A stretch of 12,748 nucleotides of DNA from Verrucomicrobiota bacterium (GCA_026397895.1 JAPLTZ010000424.1:1-12748), one strand, 5' to 3'; positions 1 to 6,254 are shown, counted from the first letter of the stretch. Made by a program: numbers and translations. Notes: a model not told the origin generated them from the sequence alone.

Positions 1-660
1 CTTAGAACTCAATTCGTGGTGTCTGACCCGCACATCATAAAATCCAAAATCTTTGAGCACATACTCCGCCTCCTCGATCATGAGCAGCTTCGCCGGCGTG
101 ACGGCCTCGCCGTAGGGGATGCGCGAGCTCAGGCAGGCCATCTGCGGCTTGTCGGCGGTGGGCAGGCCGAGTTGCGCGGAAAGTTCGCGGATGTCCGCCT
201 TCGTCAGCCCGGCTTCTTTCAGCGGTGCGCGCACCTGGAATTCCGCCGCCGCCTTCGCGCCGGGCCGGAAATCGCCGAGGTCGCTCGCGTTCTCGCCGTA
301 GGCGATGACGGCAAAACCTTCCGCCCGCGCCAGCGGCGTGAGTTCCTCGAACAGTTCGTGCTTGCAGAAATAACAACGGTTCGTCGGGTTCGCGAGGTAT
401 TCGGTGTTGGCGAACTCTGCCGTCTTGACCACGCGCACGGGGAAATTGAATTTTTTGGCGATGTCCAGCGCCTCGGCCAGTTCGCGGCGCGGCAGGCTGG
501 GTGAGTCCGCAATGGCCGCGAGCGACTTTGCGCCCAGCGCGTCCGCCGCCACGCGCGCGAGGAACACGGAGTCCACGCCGCCGGAATACGCCACCAGGCA
601 CGAGCCGTAGCCGCGCAGGACGGCTTGCAGTTTTGCCAGTTTGTCAGTCGCCGAAATCAC
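1..660 (-). CDS. larE: LarE-type ATP-dependent sacrificial sulfur transferase (3' end cut by window edge)
   Basis: This encodes the first 220 residues of a LarE-like PP-loop enzyme; the C-terminus lies beyond the left edge. In the known family, LarE adenylates a carboxylate of the pyridinium dicarboxylate precursor and then adds sulfur during synthesis of the nickel-pincer nucleotide cofactor of lactate racemase-type enzymes. The PP-loop is visible as YSGGVDSVFL (residues 25-34). An NRCYFCK motif supplies C96 and C99, and QMACLSSRIPYG supplies C176, the position of the sacrificial cysteine in the family. The start is GTG at 660, because the family begins only about 20 residues before the PP-loop and no in-frame ATG lies upstream near it. 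I see no Shine-Dalgarno sequence. No larA, larB or larC gene is in view, so the natural substrate is unproven. LarE paralogues outside lar operons are common, and the exact role is less certain than the family. Confidence 0.88.
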   Translation of the reverse strand, partial: MISATDKLAKLQAVLRGYGSCLVAYSGGVDSVFLARVAADALGAKSLAAIADSPSLPRRELAEALDIAKKFNFPVRVVKTAEFANTEYLANPTNRCYFCKHELFEELTPLARAEGFAVIAYGENASDLGDFRPGAKAAAEFQVRAPLKEAGLTKADIRELSAQLGLPTADKPQMACLSSRIPYGEAVTPAKLLMIEEAEYVLKDFGFYDVRVRHHELSSK

Positions 661-910
661 GGACTTAACGTGCCATCCGCCGGCGCGATTGTCGAGCCGG
701 AGCGCGGCGGACGCCGGTTTGCTCCCCGGATTTTCCGCGCGAAAAAACTCTTGCAATTCCACCCAAATTGGCCAATCTCGCCCCGTCGATAGATAGCAAG
801 CGGTCCACGGCATGGTGAATCTTCAAGTGAACTTCGTTCAGTGATGATTTGAAACCCGGCGGTCGGGAACAGTCTGGTCAGAGCAAGTGAGTCTAGGACA
901 AAAGCATCAC
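661..910. other. Divergent intergenic region between larE and the RRM gene
   Basis: This 250-base gap holds no gene I can support. It is more AT-rich than its flanks between about 735 and 780. It must carry the start signals of both divergent genes, but I see no pair of boxes close enough to the sigma-70 consensus to call. The best plus-strand candidate, TTGCAA near 751, has no matching -10 box. The part next to the RRM gene may be a long leader; glycine-rich RRM genes in other bacteria are often cold-regulated, which is inference here. Confidence 0.5.
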
Positions 911-1258
911 ATGAGCACAAAATTGTTTGTAGGAAATCTTTCCTTCAACACCACCGAAAACGCCCTGCACGACGCCTTCGCGGCGCACGGCTCGGTCGTC
1001 GAAGCCAACCTGATGATGGACCGGATGACCGGCCGTCCCCGTGGTTTTGGTTTCGTCACCATGGGCTCCCCTGAAGAGGCCGAAAAGGCGATTCAGGCCA
1101 TGAACGGCGCCCAGCTTGATGGTCGCGCCCTCACCGTCAACGTCGCGCGTCCCCGCGAAGAACGCCCTCCGGGCGGCGGCGGCGGCGGCGGCAGTCGTGG
1201 TCCTCGCCGTGAATACGGCGGTGGCGGCGGCGGCGGACGTGGCGGCAATCGCTACTAA
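911..1258 (+). CDS. Glycine-rich RRM-domain RNA-binding protein
   Basis: This is a 115-residue single-RRM protein. RNP2 is LFVGNL (residues 5-10) and RNP1 is RGFGFVTM (residues 44-51), at the usual spacing. The RRM ends near residue 82 and is followed by a tail rich in glycine and arginine with two polyglycine runs. In the known family these cytoplasmic proteins bind single-stranded RNA and act as RNA chaperones, and several cyanobacterial members are cold-induced. The start is ATG at 911, which gives the standard MSTKLFVGNL N-terminus and has AGGA at 895-898. A GTG at 887 is in frame but would add eight residues not typical of the family. A strong terminator follows the stop, so the gene is probably a single-gene transcript. 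Confidence 0.95.
   Translation: MSTKLFVGNLSFNTTENALHDAFAAHGSVVEANLMMDRMTGRPRGFGFVTMGSPEEAEKAIQAMNGAQLDGRALTVNVARPREERPPGGGGGGGSRGPRREYGGGGGGGRGGNRY
1172..1237 (+). repeat. GGC trinucleotide tracts encoding the polyglycine tail
   Basis: Seven consecutive GGC codons occupy 1172-1192. A second run of seven glycine codons, mostly GGC, occupies 1217-1237. Both are in frame with the RRM protein. Such tracts are prone to replication slippage in steps of one codon, so the tail length may vary between strains without breaking the frame. Confidence 0.8.
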
Positions 1259-1282
1259 TCGAAACTGATTTCGATCGCACGA

Positions 1283-1312
1283 CGAGGCCCGGGCAACCGG
1301 GCCTCGTTTTTT
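1283..1312 (+). terminator. Rho-independent terminator of the RRM gene
   Basis: A perfect 10-bp stem (CGAGGCCCGG at 1283-1292 with CCGGGCCTCG at 1297-1306) closes a GCAA tetraloop and is followed at once by six Ts (1307-1312). It starts 24 bases after the RRM stop. On the minus strand the hairpin is not followed by a T-run, so it should not terminate priA. Confidence 0.93.
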
Positions 1313-1346
1313 GTTTGCGGGAGGGACGGCGTGCCGCTGTCCCAAC

Positions 1347-3520
1347 TCAATGGTCAATGTCCACCGTCAGTGTCACGTCATCCGGCAGGGTGAGTTCCGC
1401 CGAAAGCTTCGCCAGCCGCGCGCTCAGCTTCGCCATCGCCCGCGTGCGCAGCATGAGCTGGTAGCGGAATAGATTCTCCGCGCGCGCCAGCGGCGCGGGG
1501 GCCGGGCCGGAAATCATCAGGTCCTTGAGCGTGGCGGCGGCCTTGTCCAGTTCGCGGCGGACGTGCTCGGCGGAGAATTTCACCTTGTCCTCGTTGCGGC
1601 CCTTCAGCGTCAGCAGCGCCACGCGGCTCACCGGCGGATATTTCAACTGCTCGCGGAATTCCATCTCCTGCTCGTAAAATCCCACGAAGTCGTGCCGCCG
1701 CGCGAATTGGATCGCCGGATGAAACGGCGTGAACGCCTGCACGAACACCTCACCCTCCACGTCGCCGCGCCCGGCGCGGCCGGCGACCTGCGTGAGCAAT
1801 TGGAACGTCCGTTCGCCCGCGCGGAAATCCGGCATGTTCAATGCCATGTCCGCGTAGATGATGCCCACCAGCGTCACGTTCGGAAAATGCAGCCCCTTCG
1901 CGATCATCTGCGTGCCGATGAGGATGTCCGTCTTGCCGGTGCGAAAATCGCCGAGCGCGCGGCGGTAATCGTCCTTGCGCTTCATCACGTCGGCGTCCAT
2001 GCGCTTGACGCGCGCGGCGGGGAAAAGCTTTCCGAGCGTCTCCTCCACGCGCTGCGTGCCGGTGCCGGAAAAACGGATGGCCGGGCTGCGGCATTTTTCC
2101 TTCGGGCAGACGGCGGGGGCTTTTTCCGCGTGGCCGCAGAGGTGGCAGCGCAAAAGCTGCTCCGGCCGGTGATACGTGAGCGCCAGGCTGCAATTCGGAC
2201 AGCCGCAGACGTGGCCGCAAGTCGGGCATTGCAGCGACGTGGAATAACCGCGCCGGTTCAAAAACAAAATCGTCTGCTCGCCGCGCTCCAGCCGCTGCGT
2301 GATGGCTTCCTTGAGTTGCTCCGAAAACATCGGCGGGCCCTTGCCCGCCCGCGCCATCTGCCGCATGTCCACCACACGCACGCGCGGCATTTTATGGTTG
2401 TCCACGCGCTCCGGCAATTCGAGCAGCACATATTTGCCGCGCTGGCAATTGTGGTAGCTCTCCAGCGACGGCGTCGCCGAGCCGAGCACGACCACGGCGT
2501 TTTCCATCTGCCCGCGCACCACCGCCACATCGCGCGCGTGGTAACGCGGCGCTTCCTCCTGCTTGTAGGTGTGCTCGTGCTCCTCGTCCACGATGAGAGC
2601 AGACGGTGCCACTCGTCGTGCCGCTCGCCGGCGGACAGGTGCGAATGCAGCACGGCGACGAGCGTTTGCAATGGCCCGGAGCTGAACCGCGCCTTGAACC
2701 GCTCCACCGTCTGCGGCGTCAGTGAAATTTCCGGCACGAGGACAATCGCGCCCTTGCCCTGCTCCAGCGCGTGGGCGATGGCCTGCAAATAGACTTCCGT
2801 CTTGCCGCTGCCGGTGACGCCGTGCAGGAGGAAAGTCGAGGATGGAGCGTGTTTGCCATCTTCCACCTTCAATCCTCCATCCTCGCTGCGCTTCATCGCC
2901 GCCAGGATTTGCTCCAGCGCCTGCGCCTGCGCCGGATTCAGCACCAGCGGCGACGTCGGCAAAATCTGCTCGTTCGCGTAGGGGTCGCGCTCGGAAATCT
3001 CCGACGTGATGGAGACGAGCCCACGGTCTTCGAGCTTGCGCACCGTCGCGGCGGTGGTCTCGGCCAGTTCGACGAGTTCGGACAGCAAGATTTCCCGCCG
3101 CTCCTCGACGATGTTCCAGACTTCCTGCTGGCGTTTGGCGAGCTTCGGAAAATCTCCGACGACGGGCAGCGCGCGGACGAGCAGGCGCTCGCGCCAGGCG
3201 GCGTCCTCCTTGCGCACGGCTTCGGGCAGCACGGACTTGAGTGCCGTCTCCGGCGCGCAGCAGTAGTATTCGCCGATCCAGCGGGCGAGCTTGAGAATCT
3301 TGGGCGTGACGAGCGTTTGCGCGCCGATGACCTTGAGGATGGGTTTCAGGTTGGCGTGCGCAGACTCCTCGGCGAGCGCGGTGACGACGCCGAGGATTTT
3401 CCGCGCGCCGAACGGCACCTGCACGCGGCTGCCCACGTCCACCGCGCCGGCGAGTTCCGGCGGGATGGCGTAATCGAACTCCTTGCGGAGGGCGATTTCG
3501 AGGGAGACGCGGGCGATCAT
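1347..3520 (-). pseudogene. priA: Primosomal protein N' (PriA helicase), broken by an internal deletion with frameshift
   Basis: PriA is the 3'-to-5' superfamily 2 helicase that recognises stalled forks and D-loops and reloads the replisome. The ATG at 3520 opens a frame with the N-terminal DNA-binding region (MIARVSLEIALRKEFDYAIP) and the Walker A motif GVTGSGKTEVY (residues 234-244), and runs sensibly to DEWHRL near 2600. The homology then continues in another frame with IVDEEHEHTYKQEE (Walker B, from 2594), GSATPSLE, a cysteine-rich zinc-binding cluster (about 2232-2090), GTQMIAKG, QVAGRAGRG and the C-terminal domain to the TGA at 1347. The GTRSA-type motif and neighbours, about 23 residues between the Walker motifs in other PriA proteins, are missing. 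The lost segment must be 1 modulo 3 bases long, roughly 64-73. As written, the product would be a 420-residue truncation ending at 2258. Everything else is intact, so recent decay or an assembly error both fit. The start has no Shine-Dalgarno sequence. Confidence 0.9.
2837..2885. repeat. Heptad-type polypurine/polypyrimidine hairpin repeat inside priA
   Basis: CGAGGATGGAG at 2837-2847 is exactly inverted as CTCCATCCTCG at 2875-2885. Between them the plus strand is a degenerate 7-base polypyrimidine repeat from about 2856, with units such as CCATCTT, CCACCTT and CCATCCT. In PriA it encodes about 17 extra residues (about 213-229, SEDGGLKVEDG and following) just before the Walker A motif, a region that is much shorter in E. 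coli PriA. This looks like an in-frame insertion of a dispersed repeat. Confidence 0.7.
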
Positions 3521-3524
3521 TGGA

Positions 3525-3596
3525 GGAAGGAAAAAGGAAAAAGGTGGCGCTGGAAATGTTTCTTTTGCCTTTTTACTTTTGCCTTTTGCCTTCCCC
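3525..3596. repeat. Heptad-type inverted repeat in the priA/transglycosylase spacer
   Basis: The left arm at 3525-3543 is purine-only (GGAAGG then AAAAAGG units). The right arm at 3576-3594 is its complement at 17 of 19 positions. The right side continues a 7-base period back to 3562 (units CTTTTGC, CTTTTTA, CTTTTGC, CTTTTGC). The element fills most of the 91-base divergent spacer. In both directions the transcript would carry a pyrimidine-rich tract shortly before the start codon. Confidence 0.75.
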
Positions 3597-3611
3597 CGCT
3601 ACAACTGCCGC

Positions 3612-4178
3612 GTGAAACATCACCGTTACGTCGTTGCCGCCATCCTGGCCGCGCTCATCGCGGCGGCGGGCATCATCGGCTCGTGGTTTTACTATGAGTG
3701 GCGCGACCACAGCGAGGACGCCGTCATCGCGGCGGCGGCGCGGCGGCATGGCCTCGACCCGGCGCTGGTGAAGGCGGTGATGTGGCGCGAAAGCTGGTTC
3801 AACCCGCGCGCGCGCGGCAGCCACGGCGAGTTCGGCCTGATGCAGGTCACGGAAACCGCCGCCGGCGAGTGGGCGGAGGCGGCGGGCGTGAAAAATTTCC
3901 AGCCGGAACAGCTCCTCGACCCCGCCATCAACGCCAACGCCGGCACGTTCTACCTCGCCAAGCTGCTCAAGCGCTACCCGCAGACGGACAATCCCGCCGT
4001 CTACGCGCTGGCCGATTACAACGCCGGCCGCACGCATGTGCTGCGGTGGAACAAGGGCGCGGCGGCGACGAACAGCGCGGCGTTTCTCGCGCAGATGGAT
4101 TACCCTGGCACGAAGAAATACATCCTCGCCATCCTGCGCCGGCGGCTGCACTACCAGTCCGATTTTCCGGTGAATTAA
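3612..4178 (+). CDS. Membrane-anchored lytic transglycosylase (SLT domain)
   Basis: This 188-residue protein has one N-terminal membrane segment (about residues 7-28) and a catalytic SLT/GH23 domain. Lytic transglycosylases cleave the MurNAc-GlcNAc bond of peptidoglycan to form 1,6-anhydro ends, acting outside the inner membrane. The core motif is WRESWFNPRARG followed by GEFGLMQV, with E60 as the expected catalytic acid. ADYNAGRTHVLRW near the C-terminus is the family's second signature. The start is GTG at 3612, giving a short KHHR basic end before the membrane segment, as expected for an N-in anchor. The open frame continues upstream through the repeat, but that stretch reads as repeat sequence. 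There is no Shine-Dalgarno sequence. It diverges from priA, and its stop lies one base from that of the converging acyltransferase gene. Confidence 0.92.
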   Translation: MKHHRYVVAAILAALIAAAGIIGSWFYYEWRDHSEDAVIAAAARRHGLDPALVKAVMWRESWFNPRARGSHGEFGLMQVTETAAGEWAEAAGVKNFQPEQLLDPAINANAGTFYLAKLLKRYPQTDNPAVYALADYNAGRTHVLRWNKGAAATNSAAFLAQMDYPGTKKYILAILRRRLHYQSDFPVN

Positions 4179-4179
4179 A

Positions 4180-4893
4180 TCAATCCCGCGTCAGCTCGCG
4201 GAGCCGGCGCTCCAATTCCTGCCGCAACTCCTCGCGCTGCGCGTCGCTGGCGGCGCGGGAAACTTTCATCGGCTCGCCGACGCGGACTTCGCAACGGGCG
4301 AACGGCAGCGGGATTTGAAAACGATCCCAGCTTTTCAGCCGGATTTTCCAGTTCAGGTTGAACGCCACCGGCACAATCGTCAGCCCCGTGAGCTGCGCCA
4401 GCGAGGTCACGCCGTCGTGGATGTGGTAGCACGGCCCGCGCGGGCCGTCCGGCGTGATGGCTAGGTCGTAGCCGCGCTCGCCCCACGCCACCATCTCGCG
4501 CAACGCCTGCGGGCCGCGCCGGCTCGACGAGCCGCGCACCGGCTGCACGCCGAACAGTTCCAGGATGCCGGAAAGAAACGCGCCGTCCTTGCTCGCGCTC
4601 ACGAGCGCGGCGATTTTGTCGCCGTCGGTGCGGTTGGTGGCGTAGCGGCGATAAACCTTCATGCACGAGGCGAGCCGGTTGTGCCAGAAACAGAAAATCA
4701 CCGCGCCGGTGCGCGGGCTGGAAAAAGTCCCCGCTTTATCCACGAGCCGGCAGCGCACCGTGAACAGGATCAGCCGCAGCAGCGCGAACGCGGCGAACGC
4801 GGCCAGCCGCTGATGCCACTTGGGTTGGTGCGGCACGACGACGCCCCCGGCTTTCTGCTTTCCGCTTTCTGCTTTCAGATTAGTGTCCGGCAT
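4180..4893 (-). CDS. Lysophospholipid acyltransferase family protein (DUF374)
   Basis: This 237-residue protein resembles DUF374 acyltransferases, related to the LpxL/PlsC fold, which transfer acyl chains to lipids at the inner membrane face. Visible signatures are a hydrophobic segment at about residues 28-45, CFWHNRL, SASKDGAFLSGIL, RGSSSRRGPQALREM and AITPDGPRGP. These are the expected order and spacing for the family. The start is ATG at 4893, which overlaps the ruvA stop as TGATG and is preceded by GGGAG at 4899-4903. An open frame continues upstream, but only as antiphase ruvA sequence. Residues 6-14 are encoded by a heptad repeat, so the N-terminus is probably dispensable. It is the last gene of the ruvC-ruvA cluster. 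The lipid substrate cannot be read from sequence. Confidence 0.9.
   Translation of the reverse strand: MPDTNLKAESGKQKAGGVVVPHQPKWHQRLAAFAAFALLRLILFTVRCRLVDKAGTFSSPRTGAVIFCFWHNRLASCMKVYRRYATNRTDGDKIAALVSASKDGAFLSGILELFGVQPVRGSSSRRGPQALREMVAWGERGYDLAITPDGPRGPCYHIHDGVTSLAQLTGLTIVPVAFNLNWKIRLKSWDRFQIPLPFARCEVRVGEPMKVSRAASDAQREELRQELERRLRELTRD
4851..4878. repeat. Four-unit polypyrimidine heptad repeat at the acyltransferase N-terminus
   Basis: On the plus strand there are four exact 7-base units: CTTTCTG, CTTTCCG, CTTTCTG and CTTTCAG. They encode residues 6-14 of the acyltransferase in the minus direction (LKAESGKQK). The period and purine/pyrimidine strand bias match the repeats in priA and in the priA spacer, but no inverted arm is visible here. 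Confidence 0.75.
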
Positions 4894-5498
4894 CACGCTC
4901 CCTTTTTCAGACACGCCCGGATGAGTTGCTCCACGCCGGCCTGCGGGCCGAGCACGGCCTGCGCGGCGCGGACGGAACCGTGCGCCTCGACCTGCTTGAA
5001 GCCGAGCGCCATGAGCGCGAGCACGGCGTCGTTGCTTTTCTGGTCGTCGGGCGAAAGCCCATGTTTCGCGCTGCTCGCCTCCCACGCGCCCGCCGCGCCG
5101 ACCTTGTCGCGCAGTTCCACGACGATGCGTTCGGCGGTCTTCTTGCCGACGCCGGAGATTTGGGAAAGCGATTTCACATCGCCGCCGGCCACCGCGCCGC
5201 GGAAGGCGGTGGCGTTCATGCCGCTCAGGATGTTGAGCGCCGTTTTCGGGCCGATGCCGCTGACGCTGTTGATGAGCAGCCGGAAAAGCTCGCGCTCGCC
5301 GGCGGTCATGAAGCCGTAGAGGACGTGGGCGTCCTCGCGGACGACGAGGTGGGTGAGCAGCTTCACCTCGCCGCCGGGCTGGGGCAGCTTGTCGAACGAC
5401 GACAGCGGGATGAGCACCTCGTAGCCGGTGCCGTTTACGTCAATGACGACCTGCGTGGGCAGGGCGTCAACCAGTTTGCCGTGGAGGAAAGTAATCAT
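4893..5498 (-). CDS. ruvA: Holliday junction branch migration protein RuvA
   Basis: RuvA is the tetrameric DNA-binding subunit that holds the Holliday junction in a square-planar form and loads the RuvB motor. The 201-residue product matches the usual length (203 in E. coli). The N-terminal OB-fold domain starts MITFLHGKLVDA. Two helix-hairpin-helix motifs follow, LLINSVSGIGPKTALNIL and LSQISGVGKKTAERIVVEL. A C-terminal domain that contacts RuvB (about residues 150-201, VLALMALGFKQVEA) completes the protein. The start is ATG at 5498 because the family begins with M-I-x-x-L-x-G; a longer frame would absorb the small ORF upstream. It begins one base after that ORF's stop and shares a base with the acyltransferase start. 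ruvB is not in the window. Confidence 0.97.
   Translation of the reverse strand: MITFLHGKLVDALPTQVVIDVNGTGYEVLIPLSSFDKLPQPGGEVKLLTHLVVREDAHVLYGFMTAGERELFRLLINSVSGIGPKTALNILSGMNATAFRGAVAGGDVKSLSQISGVGKKTAERIVVELRDKVGAAGAWEASSAKHGLSPDDQKSNDAVLALMALGFKQVEAHGSVRAAQAVLGPQAGVEQLIRACLKKGA
4899..4903 (-). promoter_or_regulatory. Shine-Dalgarno sequence of the acyltransferase gene
   Basis: GGGAG on the minus strand lies five bases upstream of the ATG at 4893, inside the last codons of ruvA. It is the clearest ribosome binding site in the window and helps to fix the ATG as the start. Together with the TGATG overlap it suggests reinitiation after ruvA. Confidence 0.7.
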
Positions 5499-5499
5499 G

Positions 5500-5604
5500 T
5501 CAATGGTTGCGATTTTGAAAAAGCCGGAAAATAAGAAGCACCGCAAGCACTGCGGCGGCGATGGTCCACCAAGGAATTGTGGAAGTTGAGATTCCGTATT
5601 TCAT
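5500..5604 (-). CDS. 34-residue single-span membrane protein between ruvC and ruvA
   Basis: I do not recognise this small protein. It starts MKYGISTSTIPWW, continues with a hydrophobic helix of about 18 residues (about 11-28, IAAAVLAVLLIF) and ends in a short polar tail, RLFQNRNH. The predicted shape is one transmembrane span. Its ATG at 5604 overlaps the ruvC stop as TAATG. Its TGA ends one base before the ruvA ATG. This packing, with no slack on either side, supports a translated gene rather than a chance frame. A weak GAAG lies about 8 bases upstream. It is too short for ordinary gene finders, and no function can be assigned from sequence. Confidence 0.65.
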   Translation of the reverse strand: MKYGISTSTIPWWTIAAAVLAVLLIFRLFQNRNH

Positions 5605-6182
5605 TATATTTTCTTCGGTGCGGTCAGGCCGAATCGTCCATTTTCCTGCGCGTGAGTCAAGGCCAGGGCGAGGGCGTCGGCGGCGTCGGGCGCGGGGAGT
5701 TCGGCGAGGTTCAGCATCCGCTGCACCATTTTGGCGACGGCGATTTTTTGCGCGGCGCCGTAGCCGACGATGGCTTGCTTCACTTTGCGCGGCGCGAGTT
5801 CGTAGATTTCCAGCCCGGCCTCGGCGATGGCGGCGAGCGCCGCACCGCGCGCCTCGCCCATGATGAGCGCGGTCTGGAGGTTTTGCGCGTAGAACAGTCC
5901 CTCGATGATGCAGACGGTGGGGCGGTGTTCGCGGATGACGTCGCGGAGGGTCGCTAGAATTTTGGCGAGACAACGCGAGCGCTCCCAGCCGGCGGGACAG
6001 GAGATTGTTCCCTGCGCGAGCGTTTGCGGAAATGGTTTGCCGGTGCGGATGACGCCGTAGCCGGTGCCGCGCAGCGAGGGGTCCACGCCGAGGATGGTTG
6101 TCGGGAGGCGTGGCGTTCCGCCTCCGCTGCGCTTCGGCGCGACAGGGAGGCGTTTGGCCGGTTTTGCCAGCCGGTTTTGCAT
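5604..6182 (-). CDS. ruvC: Crossover junction endodeoxyribonuclease RuvC
   Basis: RuvC is the dimeric Holliday junction resolvase with an RNase H fold and four metal-binding acids. All four are visible: D34 in ILGVDPSLRGTGYG, E94 in IIEGLF, and D166 and D169 in PDAADALALAL. From ATG 6182 the product is 192 residues. The family normally begins only a few residues before the ILGVDP strand, so this protein carries a 29-residue basic extension. Part of it is a 14-codon insertion flanked by a direct repeat. A GTG at 6212 would extend it by ten more residues; no Shine-Dalgarno sequence decides between them. The stop overlaps the ATG of the small membrane ORF. The gene lies about 100 bases downstream of the lipoprotein gene on the same strand, behind a hairpin. 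Confidence 0.93.
   Translation of the reverse strand: MQNRLAKPAKRLPVAPKRSGGGTPRLPTTILGVDPSLRGTGYGVIRTGKPFPQTLAQGTISCPAGWERSRCLAKILATLRDVIREHRPTVCIIEGLFYAQNLQTALIMGEARGAALAAIAEAGLEIYELAPRKVKQAIVGYGAAQKIAVAKMVQRMLNLAELPAPDAADALALALTHAQENGRFGLTAPKKI
6103..6153. repeat. 42-bp in-frame insertion with 9-bp flanking direct repeat in ruvC
   Basis: GGGAGGCGT occurs at 6103-6111 and again at 6145-6153, 42 bases apart. The segment between is rich in short inverted repeats, for example GGAGGCG at 6104-6110 with CGCCTCC at 6119-6125. In RuvC it encodes residues of the type VAPKRSGGGTPRLP, 14 codons, so removing one repeat unit would leave KRLP joined directly to TTILGVD. The form is that of a small palindromic element with a target duplication, but one copy alone cannot prove mobility. 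Confidence 0.55.
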
Positions 6183-6254
6183 CTGCTCGAATTGTTGCGG
6201 TGTGACGCCCACGCGGCGATTGTGCCAAGCGAGGAGTTGTTGCAAAGCAGAAAC

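Noticed and set aside
887..910. GTG start for the RRM protein
   Set aside because: ATG 911 gives the family-typical N-terminus; the eight extra residues overlap the likely ribosome binding site.
2258..2612. Programmed ribosomal frameshift in priA
   Set aside because: About 23 conserved residues are missing as well as the frame change, and no slippery heptamer with a downstream structure is evident; a deletion explains it better.
1563..2792. Long plus-strand open frame opposite priA (409 codons)
   Set aside because: It is antisense to conserved PriA helicase motifs and its product is low-complexity H, R, A and L; GC-rich codon bias explains it.
4894..5085. Upstream extension of the acyltransferase frame into ruvA
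   Set aside because: The extra residues are shadow translation of ruvA; the TGATG overlap and GGGAG site support ATG 4893.
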